From CBFGTV01 sp965652145 (GTDB lineage Bacteria > Bacillota > Clostridia > Peptostreptococcales > Natronincolaceae): a stretch of DNA of 39,785 bases. A model generated the notes under the pieces. It was not told where the DNA came from and did not search any database. It was given only the letters and a program-made list of their open reading frames with translations. Position 1 is the first letter of the stretch; every line of letters begins with the position of its first letter. Of this stretch, positions 7,925 through 15,697 are shown piece by piece. The stretch covers positions 1 through 39,785 of the forward strand of contig CBFGTV010000031.1 in the NCBI GenBank assembly GCA_965652145.1, given 5' to 3'. Both the position numbers and the translations under genes were made by a program.

Positions 7925-8412
7925 AGAACAGCCATAATTATTCAACCTATATTAGCTATCAGCTGACCTTAGATCAAATACAGCAAATAAGTAATCTTGC
8001 AGTAACCGATGTCTCTGGAATTCGTGAGCTGAAGGATAGAATAGAGATTTTAAGCAAACAAACAGGTCTTTTGGCGGAGCAGCTGAACCATACCAGGCTT
8101 ATCAAGGGAGACAATGAACCATTGTTGTCTTGCTTGAATTGGTTAACTGCTGAATTGTCAACCTTTACAGTCTATCATAACCAATTATTTGCCCAGGGCA
8201 AGGAGATTCCAGCCGATGAATTTCACCGGTACGAGGCCTTGGTTGCTGATCTGTCTAAATTCCATGATGCTCTTTTCACCCATCATCAAAGGGCTGGTGG
8301 TAATTTGGGAATTAACCGTTATCAAATAAGCTACCAGGATGATCAGCTAAAACAACTGGAAAAATATATGGAAGCAATTTCTGACAGCATTTCTACCCTG
8401 GTTTCAGAGTAG
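7921..8412 (+). CDS. Unrecognised soluble helical protein
   Basis: A 163-residue protein if read from GTG at 7921, which overlaps the stop of the membrane ORF; the frame is open further upstream to a TTG at 7852, but neither start has a good ribosome binding site. The sequence is mainly helical with a heptad-like segment about residues 20-55 (LDQIQQISNLAVTDVSG, then RELKDRIEILSKQTGLLAEQL) and no cysteine-rich or catalytic motif I can name. Missing initiation signals suggest it is made either by re-initiation after the upstream ORF or as a frameshift fusion that anchors it in the membrane. It lies between dapH and hpt and ends just before a strong terminator. Confidence 0.65.
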   Translation: MKNSHNYSTYISYQLTLDQIQQISNLAVTDVSGIRELKDRIEILSKQTGLLAEQLNHTRLIKGDNEPLLSCLNWLTAELSTFTVYHNQLFAQGKEIPADEFHRYEALVADLSKFHDALFTHHQRAGGNLGINRYQISYQDDQLKQLEKYMEAISDSISTLVSE

Positions 8413-8422
8413 CCAGTCAATA

Positions 8423-8481
8423 AAAAGAGGGCATTCTGGCCATAGATCAATTCGATCTTGGCTAGATGCCCTTTCTCTTTT
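8423..8481. terminator. Long bidirectional terminator
   Basis: A long, nearly continuous stem: AAAGAG and GGCAT at the base, AGATC / GATCT near the loop, with U-rich sequence on both sides. It separates the convergent unrecognised gene and hpt and can serve both. Confidence 0.8.
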
Positions 8482-8537
8482 ACTTATATTAAATATAGAA
8501 ATAGAAGGTCGCCATCTCTAAAGAGTTTTATTTTTAA

Positions 8538-9077
8538 CTAACGGTCTTGATCCGTTACGACGAATACATAGGGTATATTTCTGTAGTAATCACCATAATT
8601 CAAGCCATAGCCCACCACAAACTTGTCTGGAATAGTGAAGCCTAAATAATCCGGCACCAGCTCTACTTGTCTTCTTTCCGGCTTGTCCAGCAAGACACAG
8701 CATTTGACACTGGCAGGATTTTTAGCCTTTAAATGCTCCATTACGTGCTTCATGGTCAGACCAGAATCAGTAATGTCGTCCACCACCAACACATCATAGC
8801 CAGATAAATCACTTTTCACGTCATTTATAATCTTTATCACCCCACTGCTTTCCTGGCCGTGGCCATAGCTTGAGGTCGTCATAAACTCTATCTTTACCGG
8901 TATTGTCAATTGCCTTACCAGATCGGCGGTAAAGATAAAGCTGCCCTTTAATAAAGATACCACCAGCAGCTTTTTATCCTGATAGTCGGCTGAAATTTCC
9001 TGACCTAGCTCCTTGTTTCTTTTAATAATGGCCTCCTCAGACAACAGCACTTCCCACACCTTTTTCTCTATATCCAT
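8538..9077 (-). CDS. hpt: Hypoxanthine phosphoribosyltransferase
   Basis: A 179-residue purine salvage enzyme that makes IMP or GMP from hypoxanthine or guanine and PRPP. The PRPP-binding loop VLVVDDITDSGLTM is present, as are LLKGSFIFTADL near the N-terminus and the purine-pocket end KFVVGYGLNYGDYYRNIPYV. The ATG at 9077 has GGAGGG upstream; a longer frame to 9143 begins with unconserved residues and is rejected. It ends at a shared terminator and faces away from the nucleoside-recognition membrane protein, which may serve the same purine salvage route. Confidence 0.95.
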   Translation of the reverse strand: MDIEKKVWEVLLSEEAIIKRNKELGQEISADYQDKKLLVVSLLKGSFIFTADLVRQLTIPVKIEFMTTSSYGHGQESSGVIKIINDVKSDLSGYDVLVVDDITDSGLTMKHVMEHLKAKNPASVKCCVLLDKPERRQVELVPDYLGFTIPDKFVVGYGLNYGDYYRNIPYVFVVTDQDR

Positions 9078-9226
9078 TGGTTTTCCCTCCATCTTTGACT
9101 GTAATGTTATTATTATTCTAATGGAATTAGCATACCTTGTCAAACAAACCTTTATTTTGAGCTACTGTTTGAATTTTGTCTATTGAGTGATAGTTTTTAC
9201 ATTTTTGTCTTCTTTTACAAAACAGA

Positions 9227-9255
9227 TTGAAAAGGTTTTCACTCGGTAGTACAAT
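9227..9255 (+). promoter_or_regulatory. Putative sigma-A promoter
   Basis: TTGAAA (9227-9232) and TACAAT (9250-9255) are separated by 17 bases, about 30 bases before the start of the nucleoside-recognition gene. An AGGAGG follows before the ATG. Confidence 0.6.
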
Positions 9256-9285
9256 ATTTATGGACTCTACATAGGAGGTGTATAT

Positions 9286-10506
9286 ATGAAAGCAATAGAA
9301 ACAAAAGGAATAGACCCATTACCCAGCCCTTTACCTAGAACTAAAAAGGCTGTGACAAAGGAAACCTATGGATTTTTACTGATACTTCTTATCGTTTTCT
9401 GTTATTTAGGTAAAACCATGGGCGTCGGTATTATGTTTAATGTGATTATGAATACGGCCCATGAATTGTTATTAAATACGGTTTTTTTCATTTTATCAGT
9501 GGCTGTTCTGGCCGGAGCCCTGGCTGCGCTTTTATCAGAATTCGGCGTGGTGGCACTCATTAATCGAATCATTTCCCCCATTATGAGGCCCCTGTACGGG
9601 ATTCCCGGAGCAGCTTCCCTTGGCGCCATCACCACCTATCTATCAGATAATCCTGCCATTATATCCTTGGCCAAGGACAAGGGCTTTATCAAATATTTTA
9701 AAAACTATGAAATACCCGCTCTGTGTAATTTAGGTACTGCCTTTGGGATGGGTTTAATTTTAACCACCTATATGATGGGTCTGGGAAAGGAATACATTGC
9801 TCCCGCCCTCATCGGCAACATAGGAGCCCTGATTGGAAGTATTGTCAGTGTGCGTCTGATGGTTCGTCATACAAAGAAATATTATGATATCGACTTAACC
9901 GCCAAGAATTTGGCAGATGATAACAATAAGAGTGAAAACGATTTCATGCCGGAGCGGGAAATACGGCCTGGCAATCTATTTGAACGTACCCTTGATGCCA
10001 TTTTGGAGGGAGGAAAAAATGGAGTTGAAATGGGTCTTGCCATTATCCCCGGGGTACTTTTTATTTGCACAATTGTTATGATCTTAACCTTTGGCCCCAG
10101 TACCGTGGAAAACGGTGTAGCGGTCTACCAGGGAACAGCCTTTGAAGGTGTCGCCCTGCTTCCCCGGCTTGGAAAATATATTTATCCTCTGATTAAGCCA
10201 TTATTTGGCTTCGACAGTGTTGAGGCCCTGGCCTTTCCCATTACCTCCTTGGGGGCCGTAGGGGCTGCCATGGGGCTGGTAAAAAACTTTATTGATAATA
10301 ACCTGGTGGGCCCTGGTGACATTGCTGTTTTTACCGCCATGGGCATGTGCTGGAGCGGCTATTTAAGCACCCATGTAGGCATGATGGACGCCTTAAGGGT
10401 AAGACAATTGGCCAACAAGGCCATACTCAGCCATACCATCGGAGGCATCATAGCCGGTATAGCTGCTAACTATCTTTATTTGCTCTATGGCCTTTTATTT
10501 AAATAG
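9286..10506 (+). CDS. Nucleoside-recognition (Gate) domain membrane protein
   Basis: A 406-residue membrane protein with about eight to ten hydrophobic segments. It has two Gate-type halves, one around LAGALAALLSEFGVVALINRI and YLSDNPAIISLAKDKGF, the other around VEMGLAIIPGVLFICTIVMI and AFPITSLGAVGAAMG, with a charged loop near residues 205-235 between them. Proteins of this group are related to nucleoside transporters and to SpmA/SpmB of spore maturation, but direct transport data are few, so the substrate is not assigned. The start has AGGAGG and a clear promoter. Its position beside hpt on a divergent unit makes a purine nucleoside plausible. Confidence 0.8.
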   Translation: MKAIETKGIDPLPSPLPRTKKAVTKETYGFLLILLIVFCYLGKTMGVGIMFNVIMNTAHELLLNTVFFILSVAVLAGALAALLSEFGVVALINRIISPIMRPLYGIPGAASLGAITTYLSDNPAIISLAKDKGFIKYFKNYEIPALCNLGTAFGMGLILTTYMMGLGKEYIAPALIGNIGALIGSIVSVRLMVRHTKKYYDIDLTAKNLADDNNKSENDFMPEREIRPGNLFERTLDAILEGGKNGVEMGLAIIPGVLFICTIVMILTFGPSTVENGVAVYQGTAFEGVALLPRLGKYIYPLIKPLFGFDSVEALAFPITSLGAVGAAMGLVKNFIDNNLVGPGDIAVFTAMGMCWSGYLSTHVGMMDALRVRQLANKAILSHTIGGIIAGIAANYLYLLYGLLFK

Positions 10507-10590
10507 GGATTCGCTAAATTTTATGATGAAGTATAGAGTAAATTTTGATAAAATAGATTCAGTATATTCGCAAAGGGGGAAGCAAGCAAT

Positions 10591-11058
10591 ATGGATCAAG
10601 CAGTTAAGAAGCAATTATTTGACAGACTGAAAGGGGAAGCAAAGGAATTAATTGATACCACCGAAGACATGGATCAAGTCTATGGCGGAATCGTTGCCCT
10701 GCTGGATAAAAATATACCCTATTACAACTGGACCGGCTTTTATATGGTTGAAGGGGGAGAGCTGGTATTGGGCCATTACCTGGGTAAGCCTACAGATCAC
10801 CTTAAAATTCAATTTGGGGAAGGTATTTGCGGGCAGGCCGCTGAACGTAAGGAAACCTTTATTGTGGAGGATGTTTCCAAGGAGGATAATTACCTTGCCT
10901 GCAGCCTTGAAACCGCCTCTGAGATTGTTGTTCCCATTATGAAGGGGGATCAGGTGCTGGGTGAAATTGATATTGACAGTGATGAGCTGGGGGCCTTTGA
11001 TGAGCTCGATCAGGATTTACTGGAGGCCATTGCTGCCATGCTGGCAAAACGGTTATAA
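10591..11058 (+). CDS. GAF protein of the free methionine-(R)-sulfoxide reductase type
   Basis: A 155-residue single GAF domain very close in layout to fRMsr (YtsP/MsrC): YYNWTGFYMVEGGELVLG, then FGEGICGQAAERKETFIVEDV, then YLACSLETASEIVVPI. Two of the three cysteines typical of the active site are present (C80 and C104), but the one normally found in the GKPxC segment is replaced: here it reads GKPTDH. Activity is therefore possible but not assured. AAGGGGG precedes the ATG, and a terminator follows the stop. It lies 84 bases after the nucleoside-recognition gene and could be read from the same promoter. Confidence 0.82.
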   Translation: MDQAVKKQLFDRLKGEAKELIDTTEDMDQVYGGIVALLDKNIPYYNWTGFYMVEGGELVLGHYLGKPTDHLKIQFGEGICGQAAERKETFIVEDVSKEDNYLACSLETASEIVVPIMKGDQVLGEIDIDSDELGAFDELDQDLLEAIAAMLAKRL

Positions 11059-11066
11059 CATTATAC

Positions 11067-11110
11067 AGGGAGTGTCTAAGCCAAAGCAACCGGCCAATAC
11101 GACACTCCCT
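11067..11110 (+). terminator. Intrinsic terminator
   Basis: A 10-bp perfect stem AGGGAGTGTC / GACACTCCCT enclosing a 24-base loop, followed by TTTT on the plus strand. It ends the GAF gene and directly abuts the stop codon of the convergent 45-residue gene. Confidence 0.75.
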
Positions 11111-11111
11111 T

Positions 11112-11249
11112 TTATCTGTTTTCATCATAATACTGCTTTAATAAAATTGACTTGATGTCCTTCAAAAGAATAATAATCTTATTTAAGGTGTATTGAATCG
11201 ATATCAAAATAATTAGTAAAATGACCAGTGGTACCAAATATTGAGTCAT
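11112..11249 (-). CDS. Small single-pass membrane protein, 45 residues
   Basis: Found by reading the minus strand between two convergent genes. GAGGAGGG stands at ideal distance before the ATG. The product starts MTQYLVPLVILLIILISIQY, a clear membrane helix, then continues as an amphipathic basic helix (LNKIIILLKDIKSILLKQYY) and ends DENR. I do not recognise a family. The strong binding site and helix pattern argue for a real gene; the hydrophobic-then-basic pattern is also seen in holin-like and type I toxin peptides, but no antisense RNA or phage gene is visible nearby. The rest of the 11250-11377 stretch appears empty apart from its likely promoter. Confidence 0.6.
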   Translation of the reverse strand: MTQYLVPLVILLIILISIQYTLNKIIILLKDIKSILLKQYYDENR

Positions 11250-11377
11250 TATATCCCTCCTCTAAGACCTGTAGGCTTAATATCAAAACCGTGTACTGAT
11301 ATTATTTTGGATTTAATATAACATATTATCAAAATAACTACAAGTCATTCCGTACTGTAAAAAAGGCAAAAACTGTT

Positions 11378-11408
11378 GAAACGGTATCCCTAGCATTGAT
11401 ACCGTTTC
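11378..11408 (-). terminator. Intrinsic terminator of ssb
   Basis: An 11-bp perfect stem GAAACGGTATC / GATACCGTTTC with a nine-base loop. On the minus strand U-rich sequence (CAGTTTTTGCCTTTTTT) follows. It lies about 50 bases past the ssb stop codon. Confidence 0.78.
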
Positions 11409-11460
11409 CAATCAGCTTTTATTCTTATGTGAATGAAGTAAATATGATGATTACAATTAA

Positions 11461-12096
11461 TTACTGGGCCTCTTCCACCAGCTCCATCTTTGAAATTGAC
11501 ACCTCATAGGCCACCTTGTTGAGTACTGTACCGTCAGGCAGCTTTTTTTGATAGTTGCGACTTTGAATTCTTCCCCAGCTTCTAATATGATCACCTACAT
11601 CAAGCTTTGCAGAAAATCTGGCATTCCTTCCCCAGGCTATACAGGGTATGTAATCTGATTTATTATAGGGTCGATTAACCGCCACCAACAAATCGGTAAT
11701 TTCACGGCCAAAGGGGGTTTCACGGTAAACTGGCGGCTTACAAATAAACCCCTCCAGATATATTTGATTGGGGTTTTTCACATCATCAAAGGAATTCATC
11801 CGGCTTAAATCCCTTACAAAAACAGTTAAAACCAAACGATTGCTGCCATCGGCAAATTTGTTATAGGATCGAAGCTGTCCCTCAACCTTAACGATATCTT
11901 CTGAACTCAGATTGGAATCAATCAGCAGCCTTTCAGAAATAGTCAAGGGCAAATAATCACTCGCCTCACTTAAACGGGGAATTTCCAACTGGTAATTATA
12001 AAACCCCTCACCATACATTTCATGGCTAAATTCCTTTTCTCCAATAATTTTCCCCACCAGCGTTACTACATTACTATCTAGCATATTTCCCGTCAT
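11461..12096 (-). CDS. Single-stranded DNA-binding protein with two OB folds
   Basis: A 211-residue protein with two consecutive SSB-type OB folds. The first runs from VVTLVGKIIGEKEF to LVLTVFVRDLSRM, the second from NQIYLEGFICKPPVYRETPFGREITDLLVAVNRPYNKSDYIPCIAWGR (in outline) to VAYEVSISKMEL. Ordinary bacterial SSB has one fold and an acidic DDDIPF-like tail; here the tail is missing and the fold is doubled, a form seen in Clostridia. The ATG at 12096 is chosen; GGGAG lies upstream but with long spacing, and an ATG 12 bases further in is possible. It is monocistronic, flanked by its own terminator and that of the next gene. Confidence 0.85.
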   Translation of the reverse strand: MTGNMLDSNVVTLVGKIIGEKEFSHEMYGEGFYNYQLEIPRLSEASDYLPLTISERLLIDSNLSSEDIVKVEGQLRSYNKFADGSNRLVLTVFVRDLSRMNSFDDVKNPNQIYLEGFICKPPVYRETPFGREITDLLVAVNRPYNKSDYIPCIAWGRNARFSAKLDVGDHIRSWGRIQSRNYQKKLPDGTVLNKVAYEVSISKMELVEEAQ

Positions 12097-12183
12097 GAAA
12101 CTGTACACTCCCTTCTACTCTTATGTTTCAACATAATCTATAACATATTATTCAAGTAAGGACGAGATTATGTTCTGAAAGAA

Positions 12184-12214
12184 AAAAATATAGGAAAAAA
12201 CATCCTATATTTTT
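12184..12214 (-). terminator. Intrinsic terminator of the Mur ligase gene
   Basis: A 12-bp stem AAAAATATAGGA / TCCTATATTTTT with a seven-base loop, less than 30 bases past the Mur ligase stop codon. U-rich ends are present on both strands. Confidence 0.75.
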
Positions 12215-12241
12215 AAAAAATATCTCTGTCGGAACATTTAA

Positions 12242-13729
12242 CTATTTATGCTGGTAAAAGTAAAATTCATTGTCTCCCCTGGCTTCCCTCAGCCTTAAAT
12301 GACGTTTTGTATCCTTCAGCCAAATCTTTGCCGCCTTGTCCATTCCCTGGGAACCCAAAAGCAAAACTAAATCATTTTTTTTCAACTGTGGCTTTACCCT
12401 TTCAATGGCATTTTGTAATCGTTCTTCATAATGGTATGGAATATTTTCTTGACTGAGTACTCCCAAAAAACCCTCTCTTTCCCTGTAATCCACCTCATCC
12501 TTTAGTTGGGTGCAATCCTTGCTGGCAGTAACCACAAGGGACTTGACATTTAACAAGGTCACCCATTGCTTCAACACCCTGGCATTATCCATATTAATTT
12601 CTGTTCCACGATTTCCCCGAATACAGCAAATAATATGAAGATCATTGTACTGCATCCCCTGAACACTGGCAAAGACCGCTTCGTAGCTGGCTGGATTATG
12701 ACAGAAGTCATCAATTACGACATAATCATCCTGATAGATTATTTCCATTCGTCTGGGCAGACTTTTAAAGCCTCTGATGGCCTTTGCAATTTTTTCGATA
12801 TCCAGATCTAACAAAAGACAGCAGCTTATGGCTGCCAGGGCATTGTAGACATTATGATCACCTATTAATCTAAGCTCTATGGGGTACTCAAAGGGATCAA
12901 TAACTACTCCCGAAAGGGTCGAGATGCCCCTTTGCAAACAATAGTTAAAAAATATAGCGCCATCGCCATCAATTGAAGAAGCTGTTATTGTAGATTTTTT
13001 ATTCAGACCATAGGTCAATACAACTGCCCGCTGATTATTTTCCAAGAGCTTCAAGCTATTTTCGTCATCTATATTGATGACGGCATAGCTGCCGGAGGAC
13101 AATTGATCAAAGAGCTTTTTCTTTGAAGCAACATAGTCCTCAAAGGTCTTATGGTAATTCAAATGATCCTTTTCAATATTGGTATGGACTGCTACATCAA
13201 AGTCAATTTGATGTACCCTTTCGCTTTTTAATCCATGGGAGGAGGCTTCCATTACTACCACCTTAATGCCGGATTCCACCATTTTATGCATATAATAATA
13301 GACCTCCTCGGCAATGGGGGTGGTTAAGGTGGTTTCATAGCTCTTATCGTTTATTTTAATATCCAGGGTACCAATCAGCCCGGCAGTAATGCCATTTTCC
13401 CTTAAAATGTGATGAATCAGATGGGTTGTGGTGGTTTTTCCATTGGTTCCTGTCACACCGATTACCTTTAACTTTTTCGCCGGGAAATCATAAAATTCAT
13501 TGCAAAGCTCAGAAAGCTTTTTTCTGGCATCCTTTACCTTTTTAATGATCACCCGCTCATCTTGTAGATCACCTTCCGTATAGATGACAGATGCCCCTGC
13601 AGCAATAGCTTCTTCAATAAAGTTGTTTCCATCCGAATGATCGCCTTTAATTGCAACAAAAATAAACCCTGGCTTTACCTTTCTGGAATCACTGGTCACA
13701 CCATTAACTTGAACACCATCAATGATCAT
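12242..13729 (-). CDS. MurE-like Mur ligase, non-canonical paralog
   Basis: A 495-residue ATP-dependent amino acid ligase with all three Mur domains. It has an N-terminal UDP-substrate domain (GVTSDSRKVKPGFIFVAIKG), the P-loop TGTNGKTTT (residues 93-101), HTNIEKDHLNYH, the lysine to be carbamylated near residue 203 (ASKKKLF), and the C-terminal domain. Two hallmark sites of true MurE are changed: YAHTPD is CHNPAS (344-348), and the DNPR motif that selects meso-diaminopimelate is replaced at about 402-408 by ASKDCTQ. The amino acid added is therefore unknown. It stands alone, outside any cell-division cluster, which also suggests a paralog. The ATG has GGAG upstream. Confidence 0.82.
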   Translation of the reverse strand: MIIDGVQVNGVTSDSRKVKPGFIFVAIKGDHSDGNNFIEEAIAAGASVIYTEGDLQDERVIIKKVKDARKKLSELCNEFYDFPAKKLKVIGVTGTNGKTTTTHLIHHILRENGITAGLIGTLDIKINDKSYETTLTTPIAEEVYYYMHKMVESGIKVVVMEASSHGLKSERVHQIDFDVAVHTNIEKDHLNYHKTFEDYVASKKKLFDQLSSGSYAVINIDDENSLKLLENNQRAVVLTYGLNKKSTITASSIDGDGAIFFNYCLQRGISTLSGVVIDPFEYPIELRLIGDHNVYNALAAISCCLLLDLDIEKIAKAIRGFKSLPRRMEIIYQDDYVVIDDFCHNPASYEAVFASVQGMQYNDLHIICCIRGNRGTEINMDNARVLKQWVTLLNVKSLVVTASKDCTQLKDEVDYREREGFLGVLSQENIPYHYEERLQNAIERVKPQLKKNDLVLLLGSQGMDKAAKIWLKDTKRHLRLREARGDNEFYFYQHK

Positions 13730-13838
13730 TCCTTATCTCCTCCGGTTCCTACTGCAATTATTGATGTATTAATATTGTGCTTTATGTAGGTCAAAACTAT
13801 TCCAGTAAAAGCCCTAGGAGAAATAAGGAAAAAGAAAA

Positions 13839-13860
13839 GACCTTGGCAATGGCCAAGGTC
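13839..13860 (-). terminator. Intrinsic terminator of the PdaB-like gene
   Basis: A 9-bp perfect stem GACCTTGGC / GCCAAGGTC with a four-base loop and U-rich tail on the minus strand. It begins inside the stop codon of the deacetylase gene. Confidence 0.88.
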
Positions 13861-14627
13861 TAAAGTGATTTTTGTCTGCCCGATGGATCGATGGTGTAAT
13901 TGTCTTTCAAAATTAATTCTGAAACCGGTACAATTTCATAGCCCTGCTCCTGAAGCCGCTGCAAAACCAGGGGCAGATATTCTGCAACGTATTTGGCATT
14001 GTTATGGAACAAAACAATCGACCCGGGCTTAACATTTCTCGTTACCCGGTCCACCACAGGGGTGACTCCCATTTCCTTCCAATCAAGAGAGTCAACATCC
14101 CACTGAATGGTATAATAGCCCAGCTCCTTGGCCGTCTCGATTAACAAATTATTGTAATCTCCAAAGGGAGGACGAAAAACTGTCGGTTGTACTCCGGTAA
14201 TAGCCTGAATTTTATCACCGGTTTCTTGCAGCTCACTTTTAATTTGTTCCTTTGAAAGCTGAGACATATGGGGATGGGTAGAGGAGTGATTCCCCACCTC
14301 ATGACCTCGATTGTGGAATTCCTTTACCCAATCAGGATACTTATCTACCCAGAAACCCACTAAAAAAAAGGTGGTTTTGACTTGATACTGGTCGAGGATG
14401 TCTAAAATATCGTCGGTGAACTCATCCCCCCAGGCAGCGTCAAAGCTAATGGCTATTTTTTTCTCTTCCGTTTCTACGCTATAGATGGGCAGTACCCTGT
14501 TTTGAGGTGCAAAAACGCCCAAAGCCAATTCCCTAAAGCCCGTAAAATATATCAGTATTCCAGCTATAATCACCAGAAGAACCAGTACCAAAATCACATT
14601 TTTCTTGGGTAGTATAAAAAGCCTCAT
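13860..14627 (-). CDS. PdaB-like polysaccharide deacetylase
   Basis: A 255-residue carbohydrate esterase family 4 protein held in the membrane by an N-terminal helix (residues 9-29). The motifs, in order, are SFDAAWGDE in place of the usual TFDDG, HSSTHPHM, RPPFGDYN, DVDSLDW and IVLFHN. Motif 1 keeps the first aspartate but lacks the second, metal-binding one, as in the spore-associated PdaB group, whose members are needed for spore stability but whose enzyme activity is uncertain. GGGGGAG precedes the ATG. A sequence resembling a sigma-E promoter lies upstream, in line with expression in the mother cell. Confidence 0.87.
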   Translation of the reverse strand: MRLFILPKKNVILVLVLLVIIAGILIYFTGFRELALGVFAPQNRVLPIYSVETEEKKIAISFDAAWGDEFTDDILDILDQYQVKTTFFLVGFWVDKYPDWVKEFHNRGHEVGNHSSTHPHMSQLSKEQIKSELQETGDKIQAITGVQPTVFRPPFGDYNNLLIETAKELGYYTIQWDVDSLDWKEMGVTPVVDRVTRNVKPGSIVLFHNNAKYVAEYLPLVLQRLQEQGYEIVPVSELILKDNYTIDPSGRQKSL

Positions 14628-14660
14628 CGGTCTCCCCCTGTCCTAAAATTATTCTATTAA

Positions 14661-14689
14661 AGTTTATTCCATTGGGTCAATTTTATGAC
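14661..14689 (-). promoter_or_regulatory. Possible sigma-E promoter of the PdaB-like gene
   Basis: On the minus strand GTCATAAA (14682-14689) and AATAAACT (14661-14668) are 13 bases apart. This is a partial fit to the mother-cell sigma-E pattern (KMATATT, 13-15 bases, CATACAHT). The gene's likely sporulation role adds some support. Confidence 0.3.
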
Positions 14690-14773
14690 TACCTTTTTGC
14701 TCCACCGTCTCTGTAAAAATTAAACTGCATGAAAGGAGGCCTGCCCACGTATATTTTAGCAGGGGGTGATTTT

Positions 14774-15697
14774 ATGTTTTCCTTTATTTCATTAGCCCTA
14801 TGCGGCATCAGCCTTTTTTTATTGGGAATGAGCCTGCTGACCAGGGGACTCCAATCCCTTGCCAGTACCCGTCTGAAAAAACGAATCAAGCAAAGGAGCC
14901 CTCACCCCCTTCTGGGAATGCTAATGGGCACCTTGATTACCATGGTAATTCAATCCAGCAGTGGAACCACCCTTTTACTGGTGGGCCTAGCAGAGGCAAA
15001 GCTCTTAACACTGGATGGAATTGCCCCCATGATTATGGGAGCTAATATAGGCACCACCATTACGGCCCAGCTAATTGCCTTTAATGTTGCAGCCTTAGCC
15101 CCCTTCTCATTATTCCTGGGCGTATTTACAGGCCTAGTATGGAAACGGGGCAGAAGCCTGGGAGACACGATAATAGGCTTTTCTCTAATTTTTATCGGAA
15201 TAGACCTCTTGAGTAAGGGTCTTTCCCCTTTACAGGAGGTTCTGCGCTTTCAGGAAATCCTGTTGGAATTGGGCAGAAAACCCTTTCTGGGAATGCTAAT
15301 GGGCTTATTTAGTACCGCAATTATTCAAAGCAGCAGCACGGGGGTGGCAATTTTGCAATCCATGGCTGCCGGCGGCAGCCTTACCATTACCTCTGCCGTT
15401 CCAATTCTTTTGGGGCAAAATATTGGAACCTGTGCCACCACCCTTTTAGCCAGCCTGCAGCTAAGCACAACAGGAAAAAGAGCCGCCTTGATTCACCTGC
15501 TTTTTAATTCATTGGGAGTCATGCTGATTTTTCCATTTATCAACTGGCTATGTCGTTTGGCTGTTTTTCTCTCCCCCAATAACCCGGTCAGACAAATTGC
15601 CCATAGCCATAGCCTCTTTAACCTTATCTCAACGATCATACTACTGCCCTTTTGCCCTTATTTGGTGAGGATTGCCAGGGCCCTGGCAAGGGATTAA
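14774..15697 (+). CDS. Na/Pi cotransporter family protein
   Basis: A 307-residue membrane protein of the NptA/YqeW type that takes up phosphate with sodium. The two inverted repeats each carry the QSSS signature, MVIQSSSGTT near residue 57 and AIIQSSSTGV near 180, and each is followed by a GxNIGT block (IMGANIGTTITAQ, LLGQNIGTCATT). Longer relatives have a C-terminal PhoU-like domain, which is absent here as in YqeW. The ATG at 14774 has AGGGGGTGA upstream; the frame extends 45 bases further, but without such a site. Its stop overlaps the stop region of the convergent MutS2-like gene by a few bases, leaving no room for a terminator between them. Confidence 0.9.
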   Translation: MFSFISLALCGISLFLLGMSLLTRGLQSLASTRLKKRIKQRSPHPLLGMLMGTLITMVIQSSSGTTLLLVGLAEAKLLTLDGIAPMIMGANIGTTITAQLIAFNVAALAPFSLFLGVFTGLVWKRGRSLGDTIIGFSLIFIGIDLLSKGLSPLQEVLRFQEILLELGRKPFLGMLMGLFSTAIIQSSSTGVAILQSMAAGGSLTITSAVPILLGQNIGTCATTLLASLQLSTTGKRAALIHLLFNSLGVMLIFPFINWLCRLAVFLSPNNPVRQIAHSHSLFNLISTIILLPFCPYLVRIARALARD

